From the NCBI GenBank assembly GCA_045805605.1, contig JBJMKX010000022.1, positions 1 through 64,000 of the forward strand: a stretch of 64,000 nucleotides of DNA, read 5' to 3'. Position numbers and translations under genes: made by a program. The notes beneath the pieces were generated by a model that saw only the letters and a list, made by a program, of their open reading frames with translations, did no database searches and had not been told where the DNA came from. Below, piece by piece: positions 16,539 through 25,141 of this stretch (the first letter of the stretch is position 1; each line of letters opens with the position of its first letter). The DNA comes from DATBDE01 sp045805605. Its GTDB lineage: Bacteria > Actinomycetota > Thermoleophilia > Solirubrobacterales > Solirubrobacteraceae.

Positions 16539-17453
16539 ATGCCCGAACGCGATGGCTACATCTTTGGGGTTCCGTGCTGGGTGGACGTGAGCGAGGCCGA
16601 CACGGAGGCGGCGCTCGTTTTCTACGGCGGCCTCTTCGGCTGGGAGTTCGAGAACGTGATGCCCCCGGGCTCGGAGGGCAACTACTTCATTGCACGGCGC
16701 GAGGCGCCGAGCTCGTCCATCTTCGACACGTCGCGCGAGCTGCGAAGCGGCGATGTTGCGGCCATCGGAACGATCCCGCAGGCGGCGCCGCCGACCGGGA
16801 TGTGGAATACCTATTTCTGGGTCGATAGCGCCGACGAGGCCGCGTCCAGGGTTCGCGATGCCGGCGGCGGCCTCGTGGTGGAGCCCTTCGACTTCATGAA
16901 CGCCTGCCGGATGGCCGTTTTCACCGATCCCGAGGGAGCCGCCTTCCGCGTCTGGGAGGCGAGGCAGCACAAGGCTGCCCGGCTGGTCAACGACCCCGGC
17001 GCGGTCGTCTTCAACAACCTGAATACCCGGGCCATCGATGCGGCGAGGTCGTTCTACGGATCGGTGTTTGGCTGGCACACCGGCGCTATCGGCGGTGGGG
17101 CTGAGGGGTGGACCCTGCCGGGCTACGGCGACTGGCTCGAGCGCGAGCACCACCCGCAGCTTCGAGAACAGATGGCGAAGGCCGGGGCTCCAGAGGGCTT
17201 CGAGGACGTCGTCGGGAGCATCGTTCCCATCGCGGACGATCAGCCGGACACGCCAGCGCATTGGAGCGTGACCTTTGCCACCGACGACGCCGATGCCACC
17301 GCGGCAAAGGCCGTAGAGCTTGGCGGCCGCGTGATCATCCCGCCGTTCGACGCCCCCTGGTCGACACCTACGTACACGATCCGGATTACCGTCATCGCCG
17401 ATCCGCACGGCGCGAGTTTCAGCGCCAGCAAATTCGTGTCGGGTAACGACTAG
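16539..17453 (+). CDS. Two-domain VOC (glyoxalase-like) protein
   Basis: A 304-residue protein with two tandem vicinal-oxygen-chelate modules. The first starts CWVDVSEADTEAALVFYGGL and contains TYFWVDSADEAASRVRDAGG and MAVFTDPEGAAFRVWE. The second starts FNNLNTRAIDAARSFYGSVFG and ends with ITVIADPHGASFS. This matches the class of tandem-VOC proteins similar to Streptomyces hydroxylase-linked and CFP30B-like proteins, whose substrates are mostly unknown. The ATG at 16539 has CGGAG six bases upstream and follows the typical family start; an in-frame ATG at 16467 is less likely. The stop codon overlaps the end of a RidA remnant on the other strand. Confidence 0.83.
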   Translation: MPERDGYIFGVPCWVDVSEADTEAALVFYGGLFGWEFENVMPPGSEGNYFIARREAPSSSIFDTSRELRSGDVAAIGTIPQAAPPTGMWNTYFWVDSADEAASRVRDAGGGLVVEPFDFMNACRMAVFTDPEGAAFRVWEARQHKAARLVNDPGAVVFNNLNTRAIDAARSFYGSVFGWHTGAIGGGAEGWTLPGYGDWLEREHHPQLREQMAKAGAPEGFEDVVGSIVPIADDQPDTPAHWSVTFATDDADATAAKAVELGGRVIIPPFDAPWSTPTYTIRITVIADPHGASFSASKFVSGND

Positions 17454-17596
17454 TCGACCGCGGTTGCCTCGAGCATGACGAGAAGCTGGGCGGGAAGGTG
17501 CGCGACGCCGACCACGGACGTGGCGAAGCGGTTGTCGGCCCCGAACCGGTCCGTGATGCGCGGGAAGAGCTCGCGGACATACGGCGACGGTTGCGC
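17450..17596 (-). pseudogene. C-terminal remnant of a RidA-family protein
   Basis: On the reverse strand about 45 residues ending in a TAG at 17450 read PYVRELFPRITDRFGADN then TSVVGVAHLPAQLLVMLEATAV. This is the typical end of Rid (YjgF/YER057c) enamine deaminase proteins, where ATSVVGVA and the final LxEIEA-like strand are conserved. No start codon or N-terminal half exists; the frame runs into the HxlR gene on the opposite strand, which has taken its place. This is a truncated remnant, not a working gene. Confidence 0.6.
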
Positions 17597-18260
17597 GACG
17601 GCGCGCGCTCTCGACCTAGTCGGAGAGCGCTGGGCGCTGCTAGTGGTGCGCGAGCTGCTGCTGGGACCGAAGCGCTACACGGACCTGCGCAGAGGTCTTC
17701 CCGGCGCCAGCCCCAACGTTCTCTCCCAGCGTCTCCGCGAGCTAGAGAGCGGCGGAGTGATCCGTCGACGCCAGTTGCCGCCCCCGGCGGCCTCGCGCGT
17801 CTACGAGCTGACCGACTGGGGCCGTGACCTCGACGAGATCGTGCTCTCACTCGGAGGCTGGGCCGCGCGGTCGCCAACGCCGCTGCCCGACGGTCCGATC
17901 GTGTCGGTCGATTCGGTGATCTTGGCGCTCCGCGGTCGGTTCGACCCGGCCGCCGCGAAGGGCTTACGCACCAGCTACGAACTCCGACTCGGCGACGATC
18001 GGTTTCGGATCGAGGTCGCAGAGGACAAAATCGGGGCCGCCCGCGGGAATGCCGATCAATGGGACGCGATCATCGATACCGACGCCGACACGCTCGCCGC
18101 AGTGCTCTGGGGCGGCCGCCGGCTGGCCGACGCACAACGTGCAGGGGAGCTGACAATCGAGGGCGACAGGGCGGCGGCGAGGCGCTTCTTTCGCCTCTTC
18201 CCTGTGCCCGGGCCGGCCGCCGGCACGAGCCCCACCAGCGGGGCCGGCTCCCGCCAGTAG
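17556..18260 (+). CDS. HxlR-family regulator with SCP2-like C-terminal domain
   Basis: A 234-residue protein whose first 100 residues are a winged-helix HxlR module: SRTYGDGCATARALDLVGER, WALLVVRELLLGPKRYTDLR, SPNVLSQRLRELESGGVIRR and the wing ending in YELTDWGRDL. The remaining part (about 120-225) has the pattern of an SCP2 sterol-transfer-like fold, a frequent partner of actinobacterial HxlR regulators. It probably represses a nearby gene in response to a small hydrophobic molecule. The ATG at 17556 is preferred because upstream in-frame sequence is the antisense of a RidA remnant. No obvious operator was found. Confidence 0.82.
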   Translation: MRGKSSRTYGDGCATARALDLVGERWALLVVRELLLGPKRYTDLRRGLPGASPNVLSQRLRELESGGVIRRRQLPPPAASRVYELTDWGRDLDEIVLSLGGWAARSPTPLPDGPIVSVDSVILALRGRFDPAAAKGLRTSYELRLGDDRFRIEVAEDKIGAARGNADQWDAIIDTDADTLAAVLWGGRRLADAQRAGELTIEGDRAAARRFFRLFPVPGPAAGTSPTSGAGSRQ

Positions 18261-18314
18261 GAAACCGCGACCGCAGCAGCTTCTACATCATCGTGTACTG
18301 ACCCGGAGACGTCA

Positions 18315-19880
18315 CTACGCCCAATCCCCCAGGCTCAGCGTTGGCCCGACGATGTGGCCGGTCCCCTCAGCGTGCTGGATGTCGTGGGCGAAGTGGGCTG
18401 CGTACCAGAGCACCACGTCGGTGCCGTGGATGGACCCGCCGGTGACGAAGCGGTCGATGTGCGCCCGGGCCTTGTCCGGCTCGGTGGTGAAGCCCTGACC
18501 GTCGTCGACCTCGCCCGGCCGGCGGCGCAGCGCCCATAGGTCCCCGACGCCGAAGGTGTCGGCCTGCCCGTCGTGCTCGCCCGGGACCAGGGTGCAGTTC
18601 GCCCCCGTGCTCCGGTTGACCACCTTCCACCTGCGCTGGTGCGGCGCGCTGCGGCGCCGCCGGATCTCGTGGCGCAGCGGATGCCAGTGCCCGGTGCCGG
18701 CGACCGGCGGGTCGTTGAACTCGTGCACCACGCAGTCGCCGCCGCCGGCGAGGTCGAAGTCCAGCCGCCAGTACGCGTGGTGGTGGTGGAGGTTGCACAC
18801 GCAAGAGTCGCGCACGGCGGCGAACCCGAAGCGCGGATTGATCGTGCCGTCGGCCGCGAACCGCCACGCGCTGACGTAGCGGTACCAGCCCGCCTCCATC
18901 TCGCTGACCAGCACGGCCTCCTCCCCGTCGACGTAGACCGCGACGCCGAGGAAGTTCCCGTGGTCCTTGCCCGACTCCAGGATCGTCTGCGCCGGCGCGG
19001 GGCAGAGACGGAAGCCGGGCGCGGCGTCGGTGCCGTCGGCGTCCAGCATCGACTCCTCGTTCTGCCAGTCGCGGTAGGGGCCGCAGGCGTCGTTGTCGTA
19101 GCGCACGTTGAGGATCGGCACGTGGGCGCGGCGAAAGACCCGCTTGCCCCGGTAGGAAACGTTGCGCAGCTCGACGCCCGACCCGTTCGTGCCCGAGGAC
19201 GCCGCCGGCCGGTTGGCGATCAGCGTCCACAGCGTCTCGCCGTCGCGGCTGACCGTCACCCGCGCGCTGCCGGCCTCGTCGCTCGCCGTCGGCTGGCCAG
19301 CCCCGGGCGGGCCGCAGGTCGCCTGCCGAGCCAGTGCGGCGGGCGGGGCGCCGTCCGGGAAGCGGACCACCTCGCCGCCGGCGAGCCGCACCGCGACGAT
19401 CTCGTGCCCGTCGCCGCCGTCGGCCGGGTGCAGCCCGACCGTGACGGCACGGAGGACGCGCCCGTCGGGCTCCTCCTCGGTCAGGACCGGCGGCATGGGC
19501 CGGTAGGGGGTGAGCCGCCCCTCGCGCAGCGCCGGACCGAGCTCGGGGTCGCGCTCGAGCACGGCCAGGGCGGCGCGGCGCTCGTCCTCGCTCGGCACCG
19601 GCTGGCGGCCACTCGAGGCCGCGCTCGGCGTCCGGGCGCCGTCAAGCGGCGCGTCGACGAGCACGGTGCGCTCGTTGGTGTAGTCGTAGACGGTCGCCCG
19701 CACCGCCGTCGGCGCCTCCTGGCTGTCGTCGATGAGCGGGCGAACCGAGAGCACGCGATGCTCGGCGCCGTCAAGCTCCTCCCGCACGGCAGGGGCGTCG
19801 AGCGCGGCGCGCACCGTGGCATCGAGAGCCTCCGGAGTCGGCTCCAGCGGCGTGACGTCGACGTGCAGTTCTCCGGACAC
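18315..19880 (-). CDS. Copper amine oxidase-like protein with variant cofactor motif
   Basis: A 521-residue protein with the copper amine oxidase catalytic fold. The stretch at about 326-346 aligns with the topaquinone region of such oxidases, but reads GWYRYVSAWRFAADGTI where the canonical form is GN-Y-[DE]-Y. The tyrosine that becomes topaquinone (Y333) is kept while Asn becomes Trp and the acid becomes Arg. The copper-binding HxH is found in NLHHHHAYWRLDFDL (H365-H368), and histidines near the C-terminus (YAAHFAHDIQH) could supply the third ligand. It lacks a signal peptide. It is divergent from the formamidase gene, 83 bases apart. Whether it oxidises amines is open. Confidence 0.78.
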   Translation of the reverse strand: MSGELHVDVTPLEPTPEALDATVRAALDAPAVREELDGAEHRVLSVRPLIDDSQEAPTAVRATVYDYTNERTVLVDAPLDGARTPSAASSGRQPVPSEDERRAALAVLERDPELGPALREGRLTPYRPMPPVLTEEEPDGRVLRAVTVGLHPADGGDGHEIVAVRLAGGEVVRFPDGAPPAALARQATCGPPGAGQPTASDEAGSARVTVSRDGETLWTLIANRPAASSGTNGSGVELRNVSYRGKRVFRRAHVPILNVRYDNDACGPYRDWQNEESMLDADGTDAAPGFRLCPAPAQTILESGKDHGNFLGVAVYVDGEEAVLVSEMEAGWYRYVSAWRFAADGTINPRFGFAAVRDSCVCNLHHHHAYWRLDFDLAGGGDCVVHEFNDPPVAGTGHWHPLRHEIRRRRSAPHQRRWKVVNRSTGANCTLVPGEHDGQADTFGVGDLWALRRRPGEVDDGQGFTTEPDKARAHIDRFVTGGSIHGTDVVLWYAAHFAHDIQHAEGTGHIVGPTLSLGDWA

Positions 19881-19963
19881 GGTCTCCTCCCTTGGACCGG
19901 GGGCGGGGTCGCTCGCCGGACCGTACTGCGCCTCGCGCGCGCGTGCGGGAACATGGTCGGGTC

Positions 19964-21091
19964 ATGAGCCGCGAGCACGTCATCGCCATCGATCCGGCAA
20001 GGCCGCTGGCCGAGCAGCCCGAGACCGGCCACAACCGCTGGCACGAGGCCATCGAGCCCGTGGTCGAGGTCGATCCGGGCGACACCGTCGTCTACGAGAC
20101 CCGCGACGCCTTCGACGGCCAGCTGGGCCCGAGCTCGACTGCGCAGGACGTCGGGGCGGTCGACCTGGGGCCGGTCCATCCGCTCACCGGTCCGGTGTTC
20201 GTCAAGGGCGCCGAGCCAGGCGACCTGCTGGAGGCGGAGCTGCTGGCCCTCGAGCCCGACCCCTGGGACCAGTGGGGTTACACGATCGAGGTCCCCGGCT
20301 TCGGGTTCCTGCGAGACGGTTTCCCCGACCCGTACATCGTCCACTGGCAGCTGCACGGCGGCGATTACGCGGAATCCGACGAGCTCCCCGGCGTGCGGAT
20401 CCCGTTCAGCCCGTTTCTGGGTACGTTCGGGCTCGCGCCGTCGGCCGAGCTGCGCCGCACCGCCACCGAGCGCGAGGCGGCGCTGGCTGAACGGGGCGGG
20501 AACGCCCTGCCGCCCGACGCGGGCGGCGCGGTCCCGGTCGCCGACCCCATCCCGGCCGAGGGCCTCCGGACGGTGCCGCCGCGCGAGACCGCCGGCAACA
20601 CCGACATCAAGCAGACCTCCCCGGGCGTGACCATGCTGGTTCCGGTGTACGCCGAGGGCGCGCTCGTCTCGACCGGCGACGTGCACTATGCCCAGGGCGA
20701 CTGCGAGGCCTGCGGCACGGCGATCGAGATCCGGTCGCGGGCGACCCTGCGGTTCGGCCTGCGCAAGGGCGAGGCCGAGCGGCGCGGCATCCGCGACCTG
20801 CAGTTCTTCCGCGACGACTGGTTCGCCCCGCCGGAGCTCGCCGCGCCGCGCCGCTTCCACGCGACCACCGGCATCTGCGTAGGCAAGGACGGCGAGAACG
20901 CGAGCGAGGACCTCACCCTCGCCGCTCGCAACGCCCTGTTGAACATGATCGACTACCTGGAGACGCGCGGCCTGAACGCCCAGCAGGCCTACGCGCTGTG
21001 CAGCTGCGCGGTCGACCTGCGCATCAGCCAGACCGTCGACGTGCCGAACTTCCTGGTCAGCGCGCTGCTGCCGCTCGACGTGTTCGTCTGA
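19964..21091 (+). CDS. Acetamidase/formamidase family protein
   Basis: A 375-residue cytoplasmic amidohydrolase of the FmdA/AmdA family, which releases ammonia from formamide or acetamide. Recognisable parts are the early GHNRWHEAIEPVVEVDPGD, PVHPLTGPVFVKGAEPGD, GYTIEVPGFGFLRD, the GNTDIKQTSPGVTMLVPV segment, GDVHYAQGDCEACGTAIE with the conserved catalytic-site residues, and LCSCAVDLRISQTVDVPN near the end. The ATG at 19964 gives the family N-terminus. The pairing with a divergent amine-oxidase-like gene suggests use of simple amides and amines as nitrogen sources, but this is an inference. Confidence 0.87.
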   Translation: MSREHVIAIDPARPLAEQPETGHNRWHEAIEPVVEVDPGDTVVYETRDAFDGQLGPSSTAQDVGAVDLGPVHPLTGPVFVKGAEPGDLLEAELLALEPDPWDQWGYTIEVPGFGFLRDGFPDPYIVHWQLHGGDYAESDELPGVRIPFSPFLGTFGLAPSAELRRTATEREAALAERGGNALPPDAGGAVPVADPIPAEGLRTVPPRETAGNTDIKQTSPGVTMLVPVYAEGALVSTGDVHYAQGDCEACGTAIEIRSRATLRFGLRKGEAERRGIRDLQFFRDDWFAPPELAAPRRFHATTGICVGKDGENASEDLTLAARNALLNMIDYLETRGLNAQQAYALCSCAVDLRISQTVDVPNFLVSALLPLDVFV

Positions 21092-21191
21092 CGGCGCCGC
21101 CCGGCGCGCGGCTGCGGTGCGGTTTCGCCGGGCGCGTTCTCGGTGACCATGCGTCCGGGACATACGTTGGCGCCGAGACCGAGGAGGAGCG

Positions 21192-22973
21192 ATGCGCCGC
21201 TCGCTGGTCCGCTCAATCGCCGTCGCGCTGATCGCGGGGCTGGTGGTTGTTGCCTCACAGGTCGCTGCCTCTGCGGACGTCGGACCGCACGGTCCGGCGA
21301 CCGCGACGGGAACCGGCGGGGCTGCCGCCACCGTCGACACCCTGGCGACGCAGGCCGCCGTCGACACGTTGCGGGGCGGTGGCAACGCCGTCGACGCGGC
21401 CGTGACCGCGGCCGCCGTCCTTGGCGTCACCGAGCCGTTCTCGTGCGGGATCGGGGGCGGGGGCTTCATGGTCGTCTACCGCGCGAGCGATGGGAAGGTG
21501 ACGACGATCGACAGCCGCGAGCGCGCGCCCGCGGCGATGCGGCCCGATTCGTTCTGGGAAGGCGGCAGCGCCCTGCCGTTCAACGACGCCCGGTTCAGCG
21601 GCCTCTCCGTCGGGGTGCCCGGCACCGTCGCGAGCTGGGACGAGGCGCTGTCGAAGTACGGGACGATCTCGCTCTCCGCCGCCCTCCGGCCGGCGATCCG
21701 CGTCGCCCGTGACGGCTTCGTCGTCGACCAGACCTTCTTCGATCAGACGCAACAGAACGTTGACTACTTCGACGATGTCCCTTCGACCGCGGCGTTGTAC
21801 CTGGACCCGGACGGCACCCCTCGCGACGTGGGGACGGTCATGCGCAATCCCGACCTCGCGAGCACCTATGAGCGGCTCGCGCGCCTCGGGTCGAAGGGCT
21901 TCTACACCGGCGCGGTGGCGGACGCGCTCGTGGAGACCGTGCAGCACCCACCGATCTCCCCGACGGCCAACCACACATGGCGCCCGGGATTGATGACGGC
22001 GAGCGACCTCAAGGCCTACATGGCCCCCGACCGCGCCCCGACGCGTGTGGGGTACCGCGGGCTCGACGTCTACAGCATGGGCCCGCCTTCGAGCGGCGGC
22101 TCGACCGTCGGCGAGGCGCTGAACGTCCTCGAGGGCTACCGGCTGTCGACGATGAAGCGAGAGGCGGCACTGCACTACTACCTCGAGGCCTCGCGCTACT
22201 CGTTCGCGGACCGCAACGCGTACGTCGCCGATCCCGCCTATTTCGACGTGCCGCTGAAGGGCCTGCTGTCGGACGATTTCGCGGCCGTGCGCCGCCGGCT
22301 CATCACGAAGACCGCGGCGCAGAGCCCCGTCGCCCCCGGCGATCCTTATCGGTACAACGACGGCGGGGGCGCCACCGCCCAGGCCGCGACCACCGAGACC
22401 CGGGCGGGGACGACGACCCACATCACCACGGCGGATGCCAGTGGAGACGTGGTGTCCTACACGTTCACGATCGAGTCCACGGGCGGGGCCGGCATGGTGG
22501 TCCCGGGCTTCGGCTTCCTGGCCAACAACGAGCTGACCGACTTCAACTACGACTCGCTCACGCACCCGAACCGGGTGGAGGGCGGCAAGCGGCCGCGCAG
22601 CTCGATCAGCCCGACCGTCGTCTTGCAGGGGGGGAAGCCGTTGCTCGCCGTCGGCTCGCCCGGCGGCTCGACGATCATCACCACCGTCCTGCAGATCCTC
22701 GTCGATCGACTGGACCTCGGGCTGACGCTGCCCCAGGCCATCGCCGACCCGCGGCTGAGCCAGCGCAACACAGCAACCACCCAGGTGGAGCCCGCGTTCC
22801 TCACGACCGCTGAGGCGAGCGCGTTGCAAGCGCGCGGGCACGTGTTCAGCACGACACCGGAGATCGGCGCCGCAACCGGGATCGAGTTCCTCGGAGGCGA
22901 CCGGCTGCTCGCAGCAGCCGAGCCGGTGCGGCGCGGCGGCGGCAGCGCGATGGTCGTGAGCCCGAGCCCCTAG
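21192..22973 (+). CDS. ggt: Gamma-glutamyltransferase, secreted
   Basis: A 593-residue precursor with an N-terminal signal (SIAVALIAGLVVVASQVAASA). The heavy chain shows ATQAAVDTLRGGGNAVDAAV, SCGIGGGGFMVVY, the glutamyl-binding DSRERAPAAM, and PPSSGGSTVGEALNVLEGY. Autocleavage is expected before the threonine of TTHITTADASGDVV, with the light chain carrying PGFGFLANNELTDF, RPRSSISPTVV and GSPGGSTIITTVLQ. The enzyme hydrolyses or transfers the gamma-glutamyl group of glutathione and similar compounds outside the membrane. GGAGGAGC precedes the ATG. It lies upstream of the sulfur-amino-acid genes, which suits a role in thiol or glutamyl-peptide turnover. Confidence 0.92.
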   Translation: MRRSLVRSIAVALIAGLVVVASQVAASADVGPHGPATATGTGGAAATVDTLATQAAVDTLRGGGNAVDAAVTAAAVLGVTEPFSCGIGGGGFMVVYRASDGKVTTIDSRERAPAAMRPDSFWEGGSALPFNDARFSGLSVGVPGTVASWDEALSKYGTISLSAALRPAIRVARDGFVVDQTFFDQTQQNVDYFDDVPSTAALYLDPDGTPRDVGTVMRNPDLASTYERLARLGSKGFYTGAVADALVETVQHPPISPTANHTWRPGLMTASDLKAYMAPDRAPTRVGYRGLDVYSMGPPSSGGSTVGEALNVLEGYRLSTMKREAALHYYLEASRYSFADRNAYVADPAYFDVPLKGLLSDDFAAVRRRLITKTAAQSPVAPGDPYRYNDGGGATAQAATTETRAGTTTHITTADASGDVVSYTFTIESTGGAGMVVPGFGFLANNELTDFNYDSLTHPNRVEGGKRPRSSISPTVVLQGGKPLLAVGSPGGSTIITTVLQILVDRLDLGLTLPQAIADPRLSQRNTATTQVEPAFLTTAEASALQARGHVFSTTPEIGAATGIEFLGGDRLLAAAEPVRRGGGSAMVVSPSP

Positions 22974-23018
22974 AGCCATGGCCAGGGCGGACATCCGGCG
23001 AGCCTGAACGGCCGGGCC

Positions 23019-23714
23019 GTGGACGCCAAGCAGCAGGTCCGCGAGCGCGTCTGGCGGACGCTCGAGAGCGAGGGCGCGGCGCGCTTTCCCGGTGCTCGTG
23101 GACGGATCCCGAACTTCCGCGGGGCCGAGGCCGCCGCGGAGCGCCTCGCTCAGCTGCGCCAGTGGGAGTCGGCGGACGTCGTCAAATCCAACCCCGACGC
23201 ACCACAGCTGCCGGTGCGGCGTCGCGCCCGCCGCGACGGCAAGACGCTGTACATGGCCGTCCCGCGCCTGGCCCGGGACAAGCCCTTCGTCCGCATCGCG
23301 GGCGATCCGACGATCAAGAAGGCGCTGGCCGAAGGCGCGCCCGCGGCGGTCGAGGACCTCGGCCACGTCGATCTGGTCGTCTGCGGCACGGTTGCCGTCA
23401 ACCGCGCGGGCGTGCGCATCGGCAAGGGCGGCGGCTACTCGGACCTCGAGCTGGGGTTGCTGGTGGAGGCGGGCTTGGTCGACGACGCTACGACCATCGT
23501 GACGACCGTCCATCCGCTCCAGCTGCTCGACGAGCAGCTGCCCGAGACCGCTCACGACTTCCGCGTCGACATCGTCGTCACGCCGGACGACGTCCTCCAC
23601 ATCGATGCGCGGCGCCGATCGCCGGGCGTCCTGTGGGAGCACCTCGACGACGAGACCATCGCGGCAATCCCGGTCCTCGCCACCCGCCGCGCGCGCGATC
23701 CGGCCGACGGATGA
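23019..23714 (+). CDS. 5-formyltetrahydrofolate cyclo-ligase family protein (MTHFSD-like)
   Basis: A 231-residue protein that differs from standard cyclo-ligases and resembles the MTHFSD-like branch. It has RIPNFRGAEAAAERLAQL near the start, VKSNPDAPQLPVR, LYMAVPRLARDKPFV and the phosphate-loop-like RIGKGGGYSDLELGLL where the standard enzyme has GKGGGYYD. Such enzymes convert 5-formyl-THF to 5,10-methenyl-THF with ATP, though activity of this branch is not established. GTG 23019 is the start. It lies 38 bases before the CBS gene on the same strand and is probably co-transcribed, tying one-carbon and sulfur metabolism. Confidence 0.8.
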   Translation: MDAKQQVRERVWRTLESEGAARFPGARGRIPNFRGAEAAAERLAQLRQWESADVVKSNPDAPQLPVRRRARRDGKTLYMAVPRLARDKPFVRIAGDPTIKKALAEGAPAAVEDLGHVDLVVCGTVAVNRAGVRIGKGGGYSDLELGLLVEAGLVDDATTIVTTVHPLQLLDEQLPETAHDFRVDIVVTPDDVLHIDARRRSPGVLWEHLDDETIAAIPVLATRRARDPADG

Positions 23715-23752
23715 GCGGGCCGCGCCCGCGAGAGTATGTTGAGGAGTAAGCG

Positions 23753-25141
23753 GTGAGCAGAGAGGTCGACACGACGACCGGGATCCGGGAATCGATCATC
23801 GATGCCATCGGTGAGACGCCCCTCGTGCGCCTGGCTCGCCTCGCCTCGGGACTCAAGCCGCAGCTCGTGGCGAAGATCGAGGCGATGAATCCCGGCGGCT
23901 CGATCAAGGATCGCGTCGCCGTATCCCTTATCGACGCGGCAGAGCGCGACGGCCGGCTGAGGCCGGGCGGCACGCTGATCGAGCCGACCAGCGGCAACAC
24001 GGGCGTCGGCCTGGCCATCGTGGCGCGGCTCAAGAACTATCGCGTGATCGCCGTGATGCCGGACAAGATGAGCAAGGAGAAGATCGACCTGCTGCGCGCC
24101 TATGGCGCCGAGGTGGTGGTGGCACCAACCGAGGTGCCGCCCGAGTCACCCGAGTCCTACTACCGGGTTGCCGACCGGCTCACCGAGGAGATCCCCGGCG
24201 CCTTCCAACCGAACCAGTACGCGAATGCCGCGAACCCAGGGACGCACTACGGTTCGACCGGTCCGGAGCTCTGGCGCCAGTCGGGTGGCCGCTTGACCCA
24301 CCTCGTCGCCGGGGTGGGAACCGGCGGAACCATCACCGGCTGCGGGCGCTACCTGAAGGAACAGAACCCTGCGATCGAGGTGATCGGGGCCGACCCGGTG
24401 GGATCGGTGTACTCCGGCGGCGAGGCCCGCCCCTACCTGGTCGAGGGCGTCGGCGAGGACTTCTGGCCCGAGACCTTCGACCCCGCGGTGGTCGACCGCT
24501 ACGTCACCGTGAGCGATAAGGACTCGTTCGTGACCGCTCGCCGGCTCGCCGAGGTCGAGGGAATTCTCGCCGGCGGCTCGTCGGGCACCGCGCTGTTCGC
24601 AGCGCTTCGGGTCGCGCGCGAGCTCGACGACCCGGAAGCGATGATCGCGGTCATCCTTCCCGACGGTGGGCGCGCCTACCTGTCCAAGGTCTACAACGAC
24701 GCCTGGATGCGGCAATACGGCTTCCTCGAGCGCGAGGTCGAGCACAGCGTCGGCGAGGTGCTGGCCGCCAAGCACGGCGCCGCCGAGCTTCCGCCGCTGC
24801 TGACCGTCGAAACCCACGCCAAGGTGCGGGACGCGGTCGCGCTGTTGCACGAGCACGGCGTGTCACAGCTGCCGGTGGTGTCGGGCCACGACCCGCACAC
24901 GGTCGTCGGCGCCGTGTCCGAGCGGGGCCTGCTCAAGCACGCGATGGATGACTCCGCGCTGCTGTCGGCCGAGATCGTTGACGTCATGGAGCCGCCCTTC
25001 CCGGCGGTATCGGCGGACGACTCGGTGCGCGAGGCCGTCGACCTGCTCGTCGGCGAGCGTGAGGCCCTGCTCGTCACCCACGGCGGCCGTCCGGCGGGGA
25101 TCGTCACCCGCGCCGACCTGCTCGAGTCGCTGGCCCGATGA
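23753..25141 (+). CDS. cbs: Cystathionine beta-synthase
   Basis: A 462-residue PLP enzyme. The catalytic half has GETPLVRLARLASG, the PLP lysine in NPGGSIKDRVA, the TSGNTGVGLA loop and GVGTGGTITGCGRYLKEQ. The C-terminal 130 residues form a pair of CBS domains (KVRDAVALLHEHGVSQLPVV and REAVDLLVGEREALLVTHGG) that usually bind adenosyl ligands for regulation. It condenses serine and homocysteine to cystathionine. No N-terminal haem domain is present, as in most bacteria. GAGGAG lies upstream of the GTG at 23753, and the stop overlaps the ATG of the next gene by four bases, so the two are coupled in the reverse transsulfuration pathway. Confidence 0.93.
   Translation: MSREVDTTTGIRESIIDAIGETPLVRLARLASGLKPQLVAKIEAMNPGGSIKDRVAVSLIDAAERDGRLRPGGTLIEPTSGNTGVGLAIVARLKNYRVIAVMPDKMSKEKIDLLRAYGAEVVVAPTEVPPESPESYYRVADRLTEEIPGAFQPNQYANAANPGTHYGSTGPELWRQSGGRLTHLVAGVGTGGTITGCGRYLKEQNPAIEVIGADPVGSVYSGGEARPYLVEGVGEDFWPETFDPAVVDRYVTVSDKDSFVTARRLAEVEGILAGGSSGTALFAALRVARELDDPEAMIAVILPDGGRAYLSKVYNDAWMRQYGFLEREVEHSVGEVLAAKHGAAELPPLLTVETHAKVRDAVALLHEHGVSQLPVVSGHDPHTVVGAVSERGLLKHAMDDSALLSAEIVDVMEPPFPAVSADDSVREAVDLLVGEREALLVTHGGRPAGIVTRADLLESLAR

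Noticed and set aside
21255..23642. Long reverse-strand open frame of about 795 codons
   Set aside because: Antisense to gamma-glutamyltransferase and the cyclo-ligase-like gene, low complexity and without family features.
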